Positions 52,444 to 62,555 of a DNA stretch of 64,000 bases are shown in pieces. The notes under the pieces were generated by a model. That model was not told the origin of the DNA and searched no databases. It saw only the letters and a program-made list of their open reading frames with translations. This stretch comes from Verrucomicrobiota bacterium (GTDB taxonomy: Bacteria; Verrucomicrobiota; Verrucomicrobiia; CAIQCK01), in the NCBI GenBank assembly GCA_026397915.1, contig JAPLTX010000045.1, positions 80,915 to 144,914 on the forward strand. Direction: 5' to 3'. Both the position numbers and the translations under genes were made by a program. Position 1 is the first letter of the stretch. Each line of letters opens with the position of its first letter.

Positions 52444-52570
52444 AGTGCCCCGCTTTATAATCAACCGCCCCGCCGCGCGCCAGCGGGAAACGATGTTGAA
52501 CGCCATCACGGTTCAAATCCTCTTGCCGCCTTTGCCGACGCTGCATAGGCTGCGTGGCAAGAACATCGAG

Positions 52571-53281
52571 ATGAAAGTTTTCAAGTTTCTGCTCGCCATC
52601 GCGTTGCTGCTGCCGTGCGTCGCCTTGACGCTCACGCTTTATCACGTCGTGGCCACGCTGGGCTTCGGCCAAGGGCCGTGGTTGCACCGGCCGGCGTTCT
52701 GGCTCGGCCTGGGGTTCGGCTGCTGGCTGGCGGTGTTCGCGCTGCTCAGCCCATCGGCGCGGGCATACGTGATCAGCCACGAGCTGACGCATGTGTTCTG
52801 GGCGCTGTTGATGGGCGCGAAGGTCAGCGGCCTGACGACGGGCGCGCGCGGCGGGCAGGTGATGGTAAGCAAGGAGAACTGGCTGATCACACTGTCGCCG
52901 TATTTCTTTCCGTTCTACGCCATGCTCGGTATCGCGATCTATTACGGGCTGAGCCTGCTGGCGGATGTGCGGCCGTTCGCGCCGGCGCTCTATTATGTGC
53001 TCGGCTTTAGCTGGAGCTTCCACCTCAGTTTCACGTGGCTGGCGCTGCGACAGAACCAGAGCGATGTGCGCCGGCACGGCTGGCTGTTTTCGATGGCGGT
53101 GATCTACGGGATGAACCTGCTGGTGGTGGCGCTGCTGATGGTATTGATGTCCTCGCGGCTGACGTTTGCAGAATGCGCAGAACAGTTCTACAATAACTGT
53201 CTGTTGTGCTGGCGGTGGCTCGATCAGACGGCCCGCGAACTGCCGGCGCTCTGGCGGTGGATCGCGCGACGGGCAAATTAA
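52571..53281 (+). CDS. Membrane protein with HELTH zinc motif (M50-like)
   Basis: The 236-residue protein has six membrane helices. VISHELTHVFWALLMG contains HExxH inside a helix, as in M50/site-2-type proteases, but the second metal motif (N/S-P-D-G) is not evident, so activity is uncertain. The start MKVFKFLLAIALLLP follows an ATG; the earlier ATG readings (52445, 52493) add a non-hydrophobic, poorly conserved leader. Sequence from 52444 to 52570 holds nothing else recognisable. Confidence 0.65.
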   Translation: MKVFKFLLAIALLLPCVALTLTLYHVVATLGFGQGPWLHRPAFWLGLGFGCWLAVFALLSPSARAYVISHELTHVFWALLMGAKVSGLTTGARGGQVMVSKENWLITLSPYFFPFYAMLGIAIYYGLSLLADVRPFAPALYYVLGFSWSFHLSFTWLALRQNQSDVRRHGWLFSMAVIYGMNLLVVALLMVLMSSRLTFAECAEQFYNNCLLCWRWLDQTARELPALWRWIARRAN

Positions 53282-53342
53282 CTTGCAGGCATGACGGCGC
53301 TGTGAGAATAAAGGCGGGTTTCCAAACAGGAAGTTTCGTCCA

Positions 53343-53804
53343 ATGACTTTAAGCGATATCTTAAACGCAGAGTGCGTCCTCACAGAGATGCACGCGACCG
53401 ACCGTTGGCAGGCGATTGACGAACTGCTCGCGCAACTCGTCAAAGCCGGCCGCATCAAGGCTGACGACCTGCCCGCTATCTTGCAGGCGGTCAAGAAGCG
53501 CGAAACCACCATGAGCACCGGCATTGGTTTCGGCATCGGCATTCCGCACGCGACGACCGACCTAATCGGCGACGTCATCGGCGCCTTCGGCCGATCAAAG
53601 ACCGGCATTAACTTTGACGCGCTCGACGAACAGCCGGTGAATCTCATCGTCCTGTTCCTCGTGCCACAGGGCCAGTTCCAGAAACATCTCCACACGTTGG
53701 CCAACATCGCGAAGTTCCTCCACGACCGTCCGCTCCGCGAGAAACTGCTGGCGGCTGCCAACGCCGACGAGGTCGTGCAGATCATCCGCAGCCAGAAGGC
53801 GTGA
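53343..53804 (+). CDS. Orphan PTS EIIA domain protein (fructose/nitrogen type)
   Basis: The 153-residue protein is a single EIIA type-2 domain with active-site His69 in GFGIGIPHATTDLIG, and the family block VNLIVLFLVPQGQFQKHLHTL. No EI, HPr or EIIBC gene is in the window, so a regulatory PtsN-like role is likelier than sugar uptake. It is one of two EIIA modules in the window, the other fused to a diadenylate cyclase. Confidence 0.9.
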   Translation: MTLSDILNAECVLTEMHATDRWQAIDELLAQLVKAGRIKADDLPAILQAVKKRETTMSTGIGFGIGIPHATTDLIGDVIGAFGRSKTGINFDALDEQPVNLIVLFLVPQGQFQKHLHTLANIAKFLHDRPLREKLLAAANADEVVQIIRSQKA

Positions 53805-53813
53805 TGGGTGGCT

Positions 53814-53889
53814 GGTAACTGGTAATTAGTAATTGGTGGTGTCACCTCCTTAGCGAGCTTAAATCACCAATCACCAGTCACCAATTACC
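53814..53889. repeat. Imperfect palindrome of ggtaatt words
   Basis: Arms 53814-53838 and 53865-53889 are reverse complements at 20 of 25 positions and are made of short words (ggtaattggtga). It occupies nearly the whole gap between the EIIA and argS genes. The pattern is typical of dispersed low-complexity repeats in this genome. Confidence 0.6.
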
Positions 53890-53906
53890 AAGAACACTTC
53901 CCCCGC

Positions 53907-55661
53907 ATGGAATCCGTCCAACAACTTCTTGAGCGTCTCGCCACCGGCGTCATTCGCCAGACCATCGGCGCAGACGGTGCGGCCAACGTGCGGCCCTGCG
54001 GCAATCCAAAGTTCGGCGACTACCAGATCAACGGCCTGCTTCCCATCGCCAAGGCTCGAGGTGAAAATCCACGTCCCCTCGCCGACAAAGTCGCCGCCGC
54101 GCTCGCGCCCGCGCTCACCGACCTCGCTGAGCCGCCGACCGTCGCAGGCGCCGGCTTCATTAACGTCCGCCTGAAAGCCGGCTTCGTCGGCGCCCTTCTG
54201 CCACAAGTGCTGGCCGATCCGCGCCTCGGTGTGCCGGCCGCGTCGCCCGCGCGCACCATCGTCATTGATTTCAGCGCGCCGAACGTCGCCAAGACAATGC
54301 ACGTCGGACATCTCCGCAGCAGCATTATCGGCGACAGCATCGCCCGCACGCTGCGGTTCCTCGGACACCACGTCATCGCCGACAATCACATCGGCGACTG
54401 GGGCACGCAATTCGGTTTCCTGCTCCACGGCTTCAAGCAGGAGAAACTCGACCTTGCAGCCTCCGCGGATCCCATCGCCGAAATGGAGCGCGTCTATCGC
54501 AAATACTACGGCGCATCTGTAGCAGACCCATCCATCCGCGACGCCGCCAAGGCCGAGCTGGTCAAACTTCACGAGAACGATGCTGAGAACCTCGCGCTTT
54601 GGAAGAAGCTCCGCGACCTCTCCATGCCGGCGTTCGAGCAAGTTTATCGCCGGCTCGACGTGCGCTTCGACCACACGCTCGGCGAGAGCTTCTACCATCC
54701 ACGGCTTGCCGGTGTCGTCGCCGAGTTGAAGGCCAAGGGTCTCGCCGAGGATAGCGAGGGCGCGGTCTGCGTCTTCTTCCAAGACGTGCCGCAACTGAAG
54801 GACAAACCGTTCCTCATCCAGAAGAGCGACGGCGCGTTCCTCTACCCCACCACCGACCTCGCCACGCTCCAATATCGCGTCGAGGAGTGGAAGCCCGGCG
54901 AGATCATCTACGTCACCGACTCGCGCCAGAAGCTCCATTTCGAGCAACTCTTCACCACCGCGCGGCGCTGGAGCTACGCCGACCTCAAGCTGGCGCACGT
55001 CACGTTCGGTTCCGTGCTCGGCGAGGACAACAAGCCGATCAAGACCCGCAGCGGCGAGCCGATCAAGCTGGAGGAACTCCTCGACGAAGCCGAGCGCCAG
55101 GCACAGGCCATCGTGGACGCGAACTACGCCGACCTGCCGGAGGCCACGCGCCGCGAGATCGCCCGCGTCGTCGGCATTGGCGCGGTGAAGTATGCCGACC
55201 TCAGCCAGAACCGCGTCAACGACTACGTCTTCAGTTGGCCCAAGATGCTCGCCATGCAGGGCAACACCGCCCCCTACCTCCAATACGCCTACGTCCGCAT
55301 CCGCTCCATCTTCCGCAAAGGCGCGGAGACGGCGGAAGGAGCGGGGAGATGGGAGATGGGAGATAGGAGATGGGAGTGTAAGAGCGTCACGCTCGCTGAC
55401 ACGGCCGAATTCGACCTCGCCAAGTTTATCCTCCGATTCCCGGAGGCCATCGAGCTGGCCACGGAGGACTACCGCCCCAACTTCATCTGCAGCTACCTCT
55501 ACGATCTCGCGGGCAAATTCAGCGTCTTCTACGAACGCTGCCCCGTCCTAAAGGCCGACGAGCCAGCCCGCTCCTCGCGTCTGCTCCTCTGCCAACTCAC
55601 CGCCGAAGTCCTCCGCAAGGGCCTCGACCTCCTCGGCATCCAGACCATCGAACAGATGTAG
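53907..55661 (+). CDS. argS: Arginyl-tRNA synthetase
   Basis: The 584-residue class I synthetase has the HIGH-type motif AKTMHVGHLRSSIIGD, the ATP/arginine region IGDWGTQFG, and MALSLL-like C-terminal helices with ICSYLYDLAGKFSVFYERC and VLRKGLDLLGIQTIEQM at the end (the conserved terminal Met). The last MSK-type motif is reduced, as often in ArgRS. A 20-residue insert (about residues 474-495) is encoded by a gggagat repeat. Confidence 0.95.
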   Translation: MESVQQLLERLATGVIRQTIGADGAANVRPCGNPKFGDYQINGLLPIAKARGENPRPLADKVAAALAPALTDLAEPPTVAGAGFINVRLKAGFVGALLPQVLADPRLGVPAASPARTIVIDFSAPNVAKTMHVGHLRSSIIGDSIARTLRFLGHHVIADNHIGDWGTQFGFLLHGFKQEKLDLAASADPIAEMERVYRKYYGASVADPSIRDAAKAELVKLHENDAENLALWKKLRDLSMPAFEQVYRRLDVRFDHTLGESFYHPRLAGVVAELKAKGLAEDSEGAVCVFFQDVPQLKDKPFLIQKSDGAFLYPTTDLATLQYRVEEWKPGEIIYVTDSRQKLHFEQLFTTARRWSYADLKLAHVTFGSVLGEDNKPIKTRSGEPIKLEELLDEAERQAQAIVDANYADLPEATRREIARVVGIGAVKYADLSQNRVNDYVFSWPKMLAMQGNTAPYLQYAYVRIRSIFRKGAETAEGAGRWEMGDRRWECKSVTLADTAEFDLAKFILRFPEAIELATEDYRPNFICSYLYDLAGKFSVFYERCPVLKADEPARSSRLLLCQLTAEVLRKGLDLLGIQTIEQM

Positions 55662-55694
55662 CCTCACGAACACTTTGGCTTGAAAGGACCGACA

Positions 55695-56084
55695 ATGGAT
55701 ACGCTGTCATTCTTTTGGGATCTGAAGCAACAAACAGACATTGAGCTACTCAAGACAGAGGTCGGTTTCGCCAAAGGCGATGCCCAAGCTGCCGCACAAA
55801 GCGTATTGATGAACATCGTCGTGCCGTTGGAGAAGCGGCTGGACAAGCTTTCCCTCGTCACACGCGCCATGTGGTCGCTGCTGCGGGAGAAAACAGATGT
55901 GGTGGAGAGTGATCTGGTCCGCCGCATCGCCGATCTTGATGCGATGGACGGCCAGATGGACGGCAAGGTGACAAGGCCTCCCATGGATTGCCCAAACTGC
56001 AAGAGCATGGTTTCGCGCAAATTCAATCGCTGCCTCTTCTGCGGTTATGTGCCTCCCGAAGGCAGTCCATTCGACTCCGTTTAA
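55695..56084 (+). CDS. Hypothetical protein with C-terminal zinc ribbon
   Basis: The 129-residue product has a helical N-terminus of 85 residues and a C-terminal C4 ribbon, MDCPNCKSMVSRKF then CLFCGYVPP. No family is recognised. The ATG at 55695 has an AAAGGA site at the right distance, whereas a TTG at 55680 does not. It stands between argS and an aminotransferase gene. Confidence 0.7.
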   Translation: MDTLSFFWDLKQQTDIELLKTEVGFAKGDAQAAAQSVLMNIVVPLEKRLDKLSLVTRAMWSLLREKTDVVESDLVRRIADLDAMDGQMDGKVTRPPMDCPNCKSMVSRKFNRCLFCGYVPPEGSPFDSV

Positions 56085-56181
56085 TCCGCGTGAGTTTCCC
56101 TGCTGCTTGGAGCTTCCCTTCCGTCAGCCGCATTCTGCCACTTGCGCGACGGCGCGCGTTTCGCTATTGTCGCCGCACTTT

Positions 56182-57285
56182 ATGAACAGAGATCACGTCA
56201 AACTTTTCATTCCGGGACCGGTGGAAGTCAGCGAAAAGACCTTTCGGGCGATGTGCAAGCCGATGATCGGGCATCGCGGTGCGGGGTTTCAGGAGCTTTA
56301 TGCGGCAATGCAGCCGAAGCTCCAGCAACTGCTCTACACGAAGAATCCCGTGTTCCTCAGCACCTCCAGCGCGTGGGGCGTGATGGAAGCCTCGGTGCGC
56401 AATCTCTCGGTGAAGCGCGTGCTGAACTGCTGCTGCGGCGCGTTCAGCGACAAGTGGAACGATGTCTCGCTGCGTTGCGGCAAGGAAGCCGACGCGCTGA
56501 AGGTGGCGTGGGGCGACCCGATCCTGCCAGAGATGGTCCGCGAGAAGCTCGCCACGGGTCGTTACGACGCGATGACGCTCATTCACAACGAAACCTCCAC
56601 CGGCGTGATGAACCCGTTGCCGGCCATCGCCGCGGTGATGAAGCAGTTTCCCGACGTGATGTTCATCGTGGACAGCGTCAGCTCGATGAGCGGCGTGAAG
56701 ATCGAGATGGACGCGCTGGGCATTGACGTGCTGCTGGCGGGGATGCAAAAGGCGTTCGCGCTGCCGCCGGGCTTGGCGGTGTTCGGCGTGAGCGAGCGGG
56801 CGCTCAAGCGAGCGGAGACGGTGCCGGGCCGCGGCTACTATTTCGACTTCCTGGAGTTCAAGACGAACCACGACAAGAACATGACGCCGAGCACGCCGGT
56901 GATTCCGCTCATCTACGCGCTGGCGGCCAAGCTCGACGACATCTTCGCCGAGGGACTCGACGTCCGTTTCGCGCGCCACCAGCAGCTCGCCGGGATGGTG
57001 CGCGGTTGGGGCCAGCGCAACGGCATGGGGTTGCTCCCCGCGCCGGCGTATCAGTCCATCACGCTGAGCTGCTTCGACAACGGCGCTCGCGCCGGCGGCA
57101 AGGGCCGCAAGATTGACGTGCCGAAGTTCCAGAAGGCGCTCAAGGAGCGGCACAAGATTCTGATTGATGGCGGCTACGGCAAGATCAAGGGCCTGAGCTT
57201 CCGCGTCGCGCACATGGGCGACGAGACGGTGGAAACGATCAACGAATTGATCGCCGCGCTCGACGACAGCCTGAAGGGGCTGTAA
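56182..57285 (+). CDS. Class V aminotransferase (alanine-glyoxylate/serine-pyruvate type)
   Basis: About 367 residues from MNRDHVKLFIPGPVEVSEK. The pyridoxal-phosphate Lys is in LLAGMQKAFALPPG, and HNETSTGVMNPL and FIVDSVSSMSGVKIEMD give the Asp and surrounding site of class V enzymes. IGHRGAGFQELYAAMQPKL is typical of the alanine-glyoxylate group. It probably moves an amino group between serine or alanine and a 2-oxo acid. It lies one gene before ahcY, with a terminator between. Confidence 0.85.
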   Translation: MNRDHVKLFIPGPVEVSEKTFRAMCKPMIGHRGAGFQELYAAMQPKLQQLLYTKNPVFLSTSSAWGVMEASVRNLSVKRVLNCCCGAFSDKWNDVSLRCGKEADALKVAWGDPILPEMVREKLATGRYDAMTLIHNETSTGVMNPLPAIAAVMKQFPDVMFIVDSVSSMSGVKIEMDALGIDVLLAGMQKAFALPPGLAVFGVSERALKRAETVPGRGYYFDFLEFKTNHDKNMTPSTPVIPLIYALAAKLDDIFAEGLDVRFARHQQLAGMVRGWGQRNGMGLLPAPAYQSITLSCFDNGARAGGKGRKIDVPKFQKALKERHKILIDGGYGKIKGLSFRVAHMGDETVETINELIAALDDSLKGL

Positions 57286-57327
57286 CGCGCTGCTGGGCAG
57301 TTCGCCGTCCAGCATATCCGTCGCAAC

Positions 57328-57349
57328 AACACGGTTTTTCCGTGTTTTT
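57328..57349 (+). terminator. Rho-independent terminator after the aminotransferase gene
   Basis: aacacgg (57328-57334) pairs with ccgtgtt (57340-57346) around a TTTTT loop and is followed by TTT. It sits 43 bases after the stop and upstream of ahcY, so the two genes are separate units. Confidence 0.8.
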
Positions 57350-57425
57350 CCCTTGCCGGCTTCGGGCGCTTCCCCTAGCATCCGCGGCTCGCGCCGGACA
57401 AGGAAAGAAGGCGCAATGGCAGTAA

Positions 57426-58709
<1,284 letters not shown>

Positions 58710-58727
58710 AGCCAAGGCCGCGGGCGC

Positions 58728-60374
58728 CTATTTCAGCCTCGCCATCAACTCTTCGAAGTTGGCGAACTCAATGACCTCGGGGCTGCCCAGGTAGTTTTGG
58801 CCGAAGACATTGCCCATCACTGGCGAGAGTTGCTTGGGGATGAGCGCGGCGTTCATGACCATGACGACCTTGCACGAGCCGTCGCTGTAGTAGGTGGTCT
58901 CGACTTTCTCGGCGCCCTGCACAACGCCGGTGACGGTCTGGCGGATGGTGTCGTTCTTGACGGCGAAGTTCTCCACCGTGGTGTTGGAGTCAATCACGAC
59001 TCCGTAAATCTTCTCCGCCATCTTGCGTAGCGCGTCCACTTCCGCCGCGCGCTCGGTTGTGACGCGCGCCATTGGGCCGTAGAGCTTGCCGTATTCGGCG
59101 AGATCAATGGGCGCGATGGCCTGCTTGAACTGGATGACGCCGCCTAGGGCGTCCTGCACGCCGAGTCCGTCGAGTTCGAGCACGACCTGCACGGTGCCGT
59201 CCGGCTGTTTCTCTGTTTCAACGACCTTTGCCGTCGCGACGTAGTCGAATAACTTCTTCGCCAGCTTTTCGTCCTGCATGAGGAGCTGCGAGACCGGCTT
59301 TTCGCCTTCGACCTTCAAGTCGTAAATGATGTGCGCGAGCCGACTGAAGGCCTTTTGCCGCGCGATGGGTTCGTCCTTGTCAACACCGGTGCCGCGGAGT
59401 TTTGCCGCAGCCTGCGCCTGGCGCTGCTGGATGAATTGGCGGCCGAGGATTCGCTGGGACAGCACCCCGCTGCCGCGCGCGTGCAACTGCGCGATCTCCC
59501 ACGGCGAAATCGTGGTTTGCTGGTATGGCTTCACGTTGACCGACTTGTTCGGGTTGTCGCCACTGACCAGCATGACGTTGCCTTGAACCACGCCGCAGTT
59601 GATCGTGCGCACGGCCGTGCCCGGGAACGGTGGCGGCAATGGCACAGCACCAACGCCCACACCCACGCCCGGTCCGCCCGGCATACCGACGCCCACGCCG
59701 ACTCCGCCCGGTCCCACGCCTGCGTTCGCGCCGATGCCAACCGGCCCCGCGCCAACGCCGGCACCCACAGCAACGCCGCCGGGTCCAACACCGACACCAG
59801 CGCCAGCGCCGACTCCAACGACGTTGGCGCCCGCGTTGACGCCGACGCCGGCCGGACCGGCACCTACGCCGACATCCGCGCGCGCCAAACCGGGGACGCC
59901 CGCGCCGGCAACCACGCCCGCGCCGCCCGGCCCGGCGTCCACGCCGACCTTCGCAATGCCGATATCAATGCCGAAGAATGTGCCGCGCGCGGCAGCGACG
60001 GCGATTGGCGTTCGCACTACGTATTCGGTGCCGGCGGGCAGCTTGTCGAGCTTGGAGGCAAGGCCGCCGCGGGTCAGGTCCAGCGTCACCTTCTTCACGA
60101 CCGAGCCGTCGGGCTTCTTCGACTCGTCCCAAAGCGCGTTGACCTTGACGGTGCTCGACTCACGCACGCGAAAAGAATTCGCGGGGTCAAGCGCCACGTC
60201 GCAGAAGCTGGCCGGCTCGGTGCCGATGGTCGAGCCGACACCCAGGGGTTGGCCTTGCGCGGCGACCTTCCCGTCCACGGTCACCGTGCCTTGCACGAGC
60301 GTCATCGTTGCCGGTTGCGGCGCGACGGCGAGCACGGGGAACGCGAGGAGAAGCAGTGGCGCGAGTCTTTTCAT
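58728..60374 (-). CDS. FecR-domain protein with glycine-valine-rich insert
   Basis: About 548 residues. It has a signal peptide (MKRLAPLLLLAFPVLAVA), then a FecR-type domain opening with VQGTVTVDGKVAAQGQPLGVG and VRTPIAVAAARGTFFGIDIG. That domain is interrupted at residues 141-245 by a run of GVGVGAG/VGAGPVGIGANAG units with Pro, and resumes with NCGVVQGNVMLVSG. The C-terminal 250 residues are helical and then a beta-domain reminiscent of LPP20 lipoproteins. An extracytoplasmic role is inferred; no sigma factor is adjacent. The earlier start at 60470 is not supported. Confidence 0.75.
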   Translation of the reverse strand: MKRLAPLLLLAFPVLAVAPQPATMTLVQGTVTVDGKVAAQGQPLGVGSTIGTEPASFCDVALDPANSFRVRESSTVKVNALWDESKKPDGSVVKKVTLDLTRGGLASKLDKLPAGTEYVVRTPIAVAAARGTFFGIDIGIAKVGVDAGPGGAGVVAGAGVPGLARADVGVGAGPAGVGVNAGANVVGVGAGAGVGVGPGGVAVGAGVGAGPVGIGANAGVGPGGVGVGVGMPGGPGVGVGVGAVPLPPPFPGTAVRTINCGVVQGNVMLVSGDNPNKSVNVKPYQQTTISPWEIAQLHARGSGVLSQRILGRQFIQQRQAQAAAKLRGTGVDKDEPIARQKAFSRLAHIIYDLKVEGEKPVSQLLMQDEKLAKKLFDYVATAKVVETEKQPDGTVQVVLELDGLGVQDALGGVIQFKQAIAPIDLAEYGKLYGPMARVTTERAAEVDALRKMAEKIYGVVIDSNTTVENFAVKNDTIRQTVTGVVQGAEKVETTYYSDGSCKVVMVMNAALIPKQLSPVMGNVFGQNYLGSPEVIEFANFEELMARLK

Positions 60375-60473
60375 AAGATGTTTGGTTGTTGCGTTCAAGT
60401 TTCGCACGTGACGCGGCTCTCGCAAGTAAAATTCGACGTTGAGACGGGGCGGCGCGCCCGCTACCGTCACGGT

Positions 60474-62246
60474 GTGAAGCCTTGGTTAAGAATCGGACGC
60501 GTGCTTGGTGTGACGCTGGGATTGTTGTTTGCGTGGGCCGGCATGTGGCTGAGCCAGACGGAACTGCTGCGCGTCTTCGAACTGGCATCGCTCGACGTGC
60601 GCTTCCGCGCCGAGAAGCCGGCGAATCTCGACCCGCGCATTATCCTCGTCGTGATTGACGATTCGAGCATCCGGCAACTGGGGCGCTGGCCGTGGCCGCG
60701 CGAGTTTCATGCCGCCCTGTTGCAGGCGCTCAACGAGTATCCGCCGCGCGCCATCGGCTACGACATCCTGATGACGGAGCCGGATGAAAAGCATCCGGAG
60801 TCTGACCGCGCGGTGGTTGAACTGTGCCGTCAACTACGCGGCGCTGTGTTCGCGATGGCACGCGACCGCGATGCGCGGGGCGAATACGAACTGAAGCCGT
60901 TCGAGGCGCTGGCCAAGGTGACTACCCCCGGCGCCGTTAACGCGCCGCGCGATCTGGACGGCATGCTGCGCCGGCTGCCGATGCGCGTGCTGGGCCAACC
61001 GAGTTTCTCAGCGGCGGTGGCGGAAAGGATGGAGAAGGGTTCGACATCGAAGCTGCCGGACACGCTGCCGATCCGGTTCCGCGGGCAGTTGAAGGACTTT
61101 CGTGTCGTCTCAGCGGCCGAGGTGTTGAAGTCTCTGCAACAACGCGCCGCCGGGCAGCCGGAATCGTTCCCGCTTAAGAACTTCTTGAACAGCATTGTGC
61201 TGGTCGGCTTGGCTGCCACGGGCACGGACGTGGCGCCGACGCCGCTGGACACCAACTCGCCGCTGGTCGTCGTCCACGCCAATGCGGTCAACAACATCCT
61301 GCGCCGCGATTTCCTGCACGAGGCGCCGCACAACGTCACGTGGGCCGTCGTAGGGTTATTGTGCGCACTCATCGGGCTGACGACGGCGGTGCGGCGTCCG
61401 CTGGTGTCCGGGGTTCTGACGCTTTGCGTCGCCGGCGGCTGGATTGCAGCGGCGTTCTGGCTGTTGCGCGGATGGAATCTTTGGATCGAGTTGGTCGCGC
61501 CGACGGCCGTGCTCCTGCCGACGTTCGCGGTGATGTCGGCCTACCGGTTCTTCGTCGAGGAGCGCGACAAGCGGTTCATCAAGAAAGCGTTCCGCCACTA
61601 CTTGAGCGAGCGGGTCATGGAGCAGGTGCTGGTGAACCCCAACATGCTGCGCCTCGGCGGCGAGCGGCGCACGCTGACGGTGCTGTTCAGCGACGTGCGC
61701 GGGTTCACGACCTTCTGCGAAAAGAACCCGCCGGAGACAGTCGTGCCGTTGCTCAACGAAATCATGGGCGCGCTGTCCGTGCCGATCAGGAAGCACGATG
61801 GCACGCTCGACAAGTATATGGGCGACGCCATCATGGCATTCTGGGGCGCGCCCATCCCGCAGAAGGAAGATCACGCGTTGCGCGCGGTGCGTTGCGCGCT
61901 GGACATGCAGGCGGCCCTGCGGCGGATCGCCGAGCAGAAGAGCGCGCATGGCCTGCAGACGTTGCGGATGGGCATCGGTATCAACACCGGCGACATGACG
62001 GTCGGCAACATGGGTTCGGCCGAGCTGTTCGACTACACCGTCCTCGGTGACGAGGTAAACCTCGGCGCGCGCCTGGAATCCGAGACGCGCAAATGGGAGG
62101 CCGACATCATCATCAGCGAAACCACCTACGAGCTGGTGAAGGATTACATCCAGTGCGAGCGGCTGGGCGAAACGACGGTGAAGGGCAAGGTCAAGCCGGT
62201 GACGATCTACAAGGTGGCGGGGTTGAAGACAACTCTCCCGGCGTAA
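60474..62246 (+). CDS. CHASE2-domain adenylate/guanylate cyclase
   Basis: The 590-residue protein has an N-terminal helix (IGRVLGVTLGLLFAWAGMWL), a CHASE2 periplasmic sensor (about residues 40-300, with ILVVIDDSSIRQLGRWPWPR), three membrane helices (TWAVVGLLCALIGLTTAV and so on), and a class III cyclase domain: VLFSDVRGFTTFCE (metal Asp), GDAIMAFWGAP (second Asp), and FDYTVLGDEVNLGARLE. It makes cAMP, or cGMP, from an outside signal. The start is GTG 60474, divergent from the FecR gene with 99 bases between. A longer reading from 59331 is antisense to that gene and not real. Confidence 0.9.
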   Translation: MKPWLRIGRVLGVTLGLLFAWAGMWLSQTELLRVFELASLDVRFRAEKPANLDPRIILVVIDDSSIRQLGRWPWPREFHAALLQALNEYPPRAIGYDILMTEPDEKHPESDRAVVELCRQLRGAVFAMARDRDARGEYELKPFEALAKVTTPGAVNAPRDLDGMLRRLPMRVLGQPSFSAAVAERMEKGSTSKLPDTLPIRFRGQLKDFRVVSAAEVLKSLQQRAAGQPESFPLKNFLNSIVLVGLAATGTDVAPTPLDTNSPLVVVHANAVNNILRRDFLHEAPHNVTWAVVGLLCALIGLTTAVRRPLVSGVLTLCVAGGWIAAAFWLLRGWNLWIELVAPTAVLLPTFAVMSAYRFFVEERDKRFIKKAFRHYLSERVMEQVLVNPNMLRLGGERRTLTVLFSDVRGFTTFCEKNPPETVVPLLNEIMGALSVPIRKHDGTLDKYMGDAIMAFWGAPIPQKEDHALRAVRCALDMQAALRRIAEQKSAHGLQTLRMGIGINTGDMTVGNMGSAELFDYTVLGDEVNLGARLESETRKWEADIIISETTYELVKDYIQCERLGETTVKGKVKPVTIYKVAGLKTTLPA

Positions 62247-62293
62247 GGCACGGGGCGGAGTTTCAGCGCGGCGGAGCCGCAACCCAATGAGGC

Positions 62294-62358
62294 GGGGCGA
62301 GACTCCGTCGAGCCTCCCCGCAGCCACGTCCGGTTTGCGACAAGCGGAGTCTCGCCCC
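62294..62358. repeat. Palindrome, 14-base perfect arms
   Basis: ggggcgagactccg (62294-62307) and cggagtctcgcccc (62345-62358) pair perfectly around 37 bases, 47 bases after the cyclase stop. Probable transcription end or dispersed repeat. Confidence 0.6.
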
Positions 62359-62386
62359 ACCATCAAGGAATTTCGCGGTTCGCGAC

Positions 62387-62481
62387 GTTGTAGCGTCGGC
62401 CGTCTCGGCCGATGCTGTCCCTTTCCATCGAACTCCGGCTCCTCGCTGCGGCGTAGCGGCCGAGACGGCCGCCACTACAAC
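62387..62481. repeat. Palindrome with 25-base arms
   Basis: Arms 62387-62411 and 62457-62481 are reverse complements at 23 of 25 positions, built on ggccgtctcggccg. Together with the preceding palindrome it fills the 309-bp gap between the cyclase and XRE genes, where no gene is seen. Confidence 0.6.
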
Positions 62482-62555
62482 TGTCAGGCAGAAGAAATGT
62501 CTCGCGAGCCGGAAGAACGCCTGCTGTATCATCGGGGCGAGAGGAGATCCCCCGT

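Noticed and set aside
59331..60473. Long N-terminal extension of the cyclase frame
   Set aside because: It lies antisense to the FecR-like gene, is made of low-complexity His/Arg/Ala sequence, and lacks homology. GTG 60474 gives a normal CHASE2 start.
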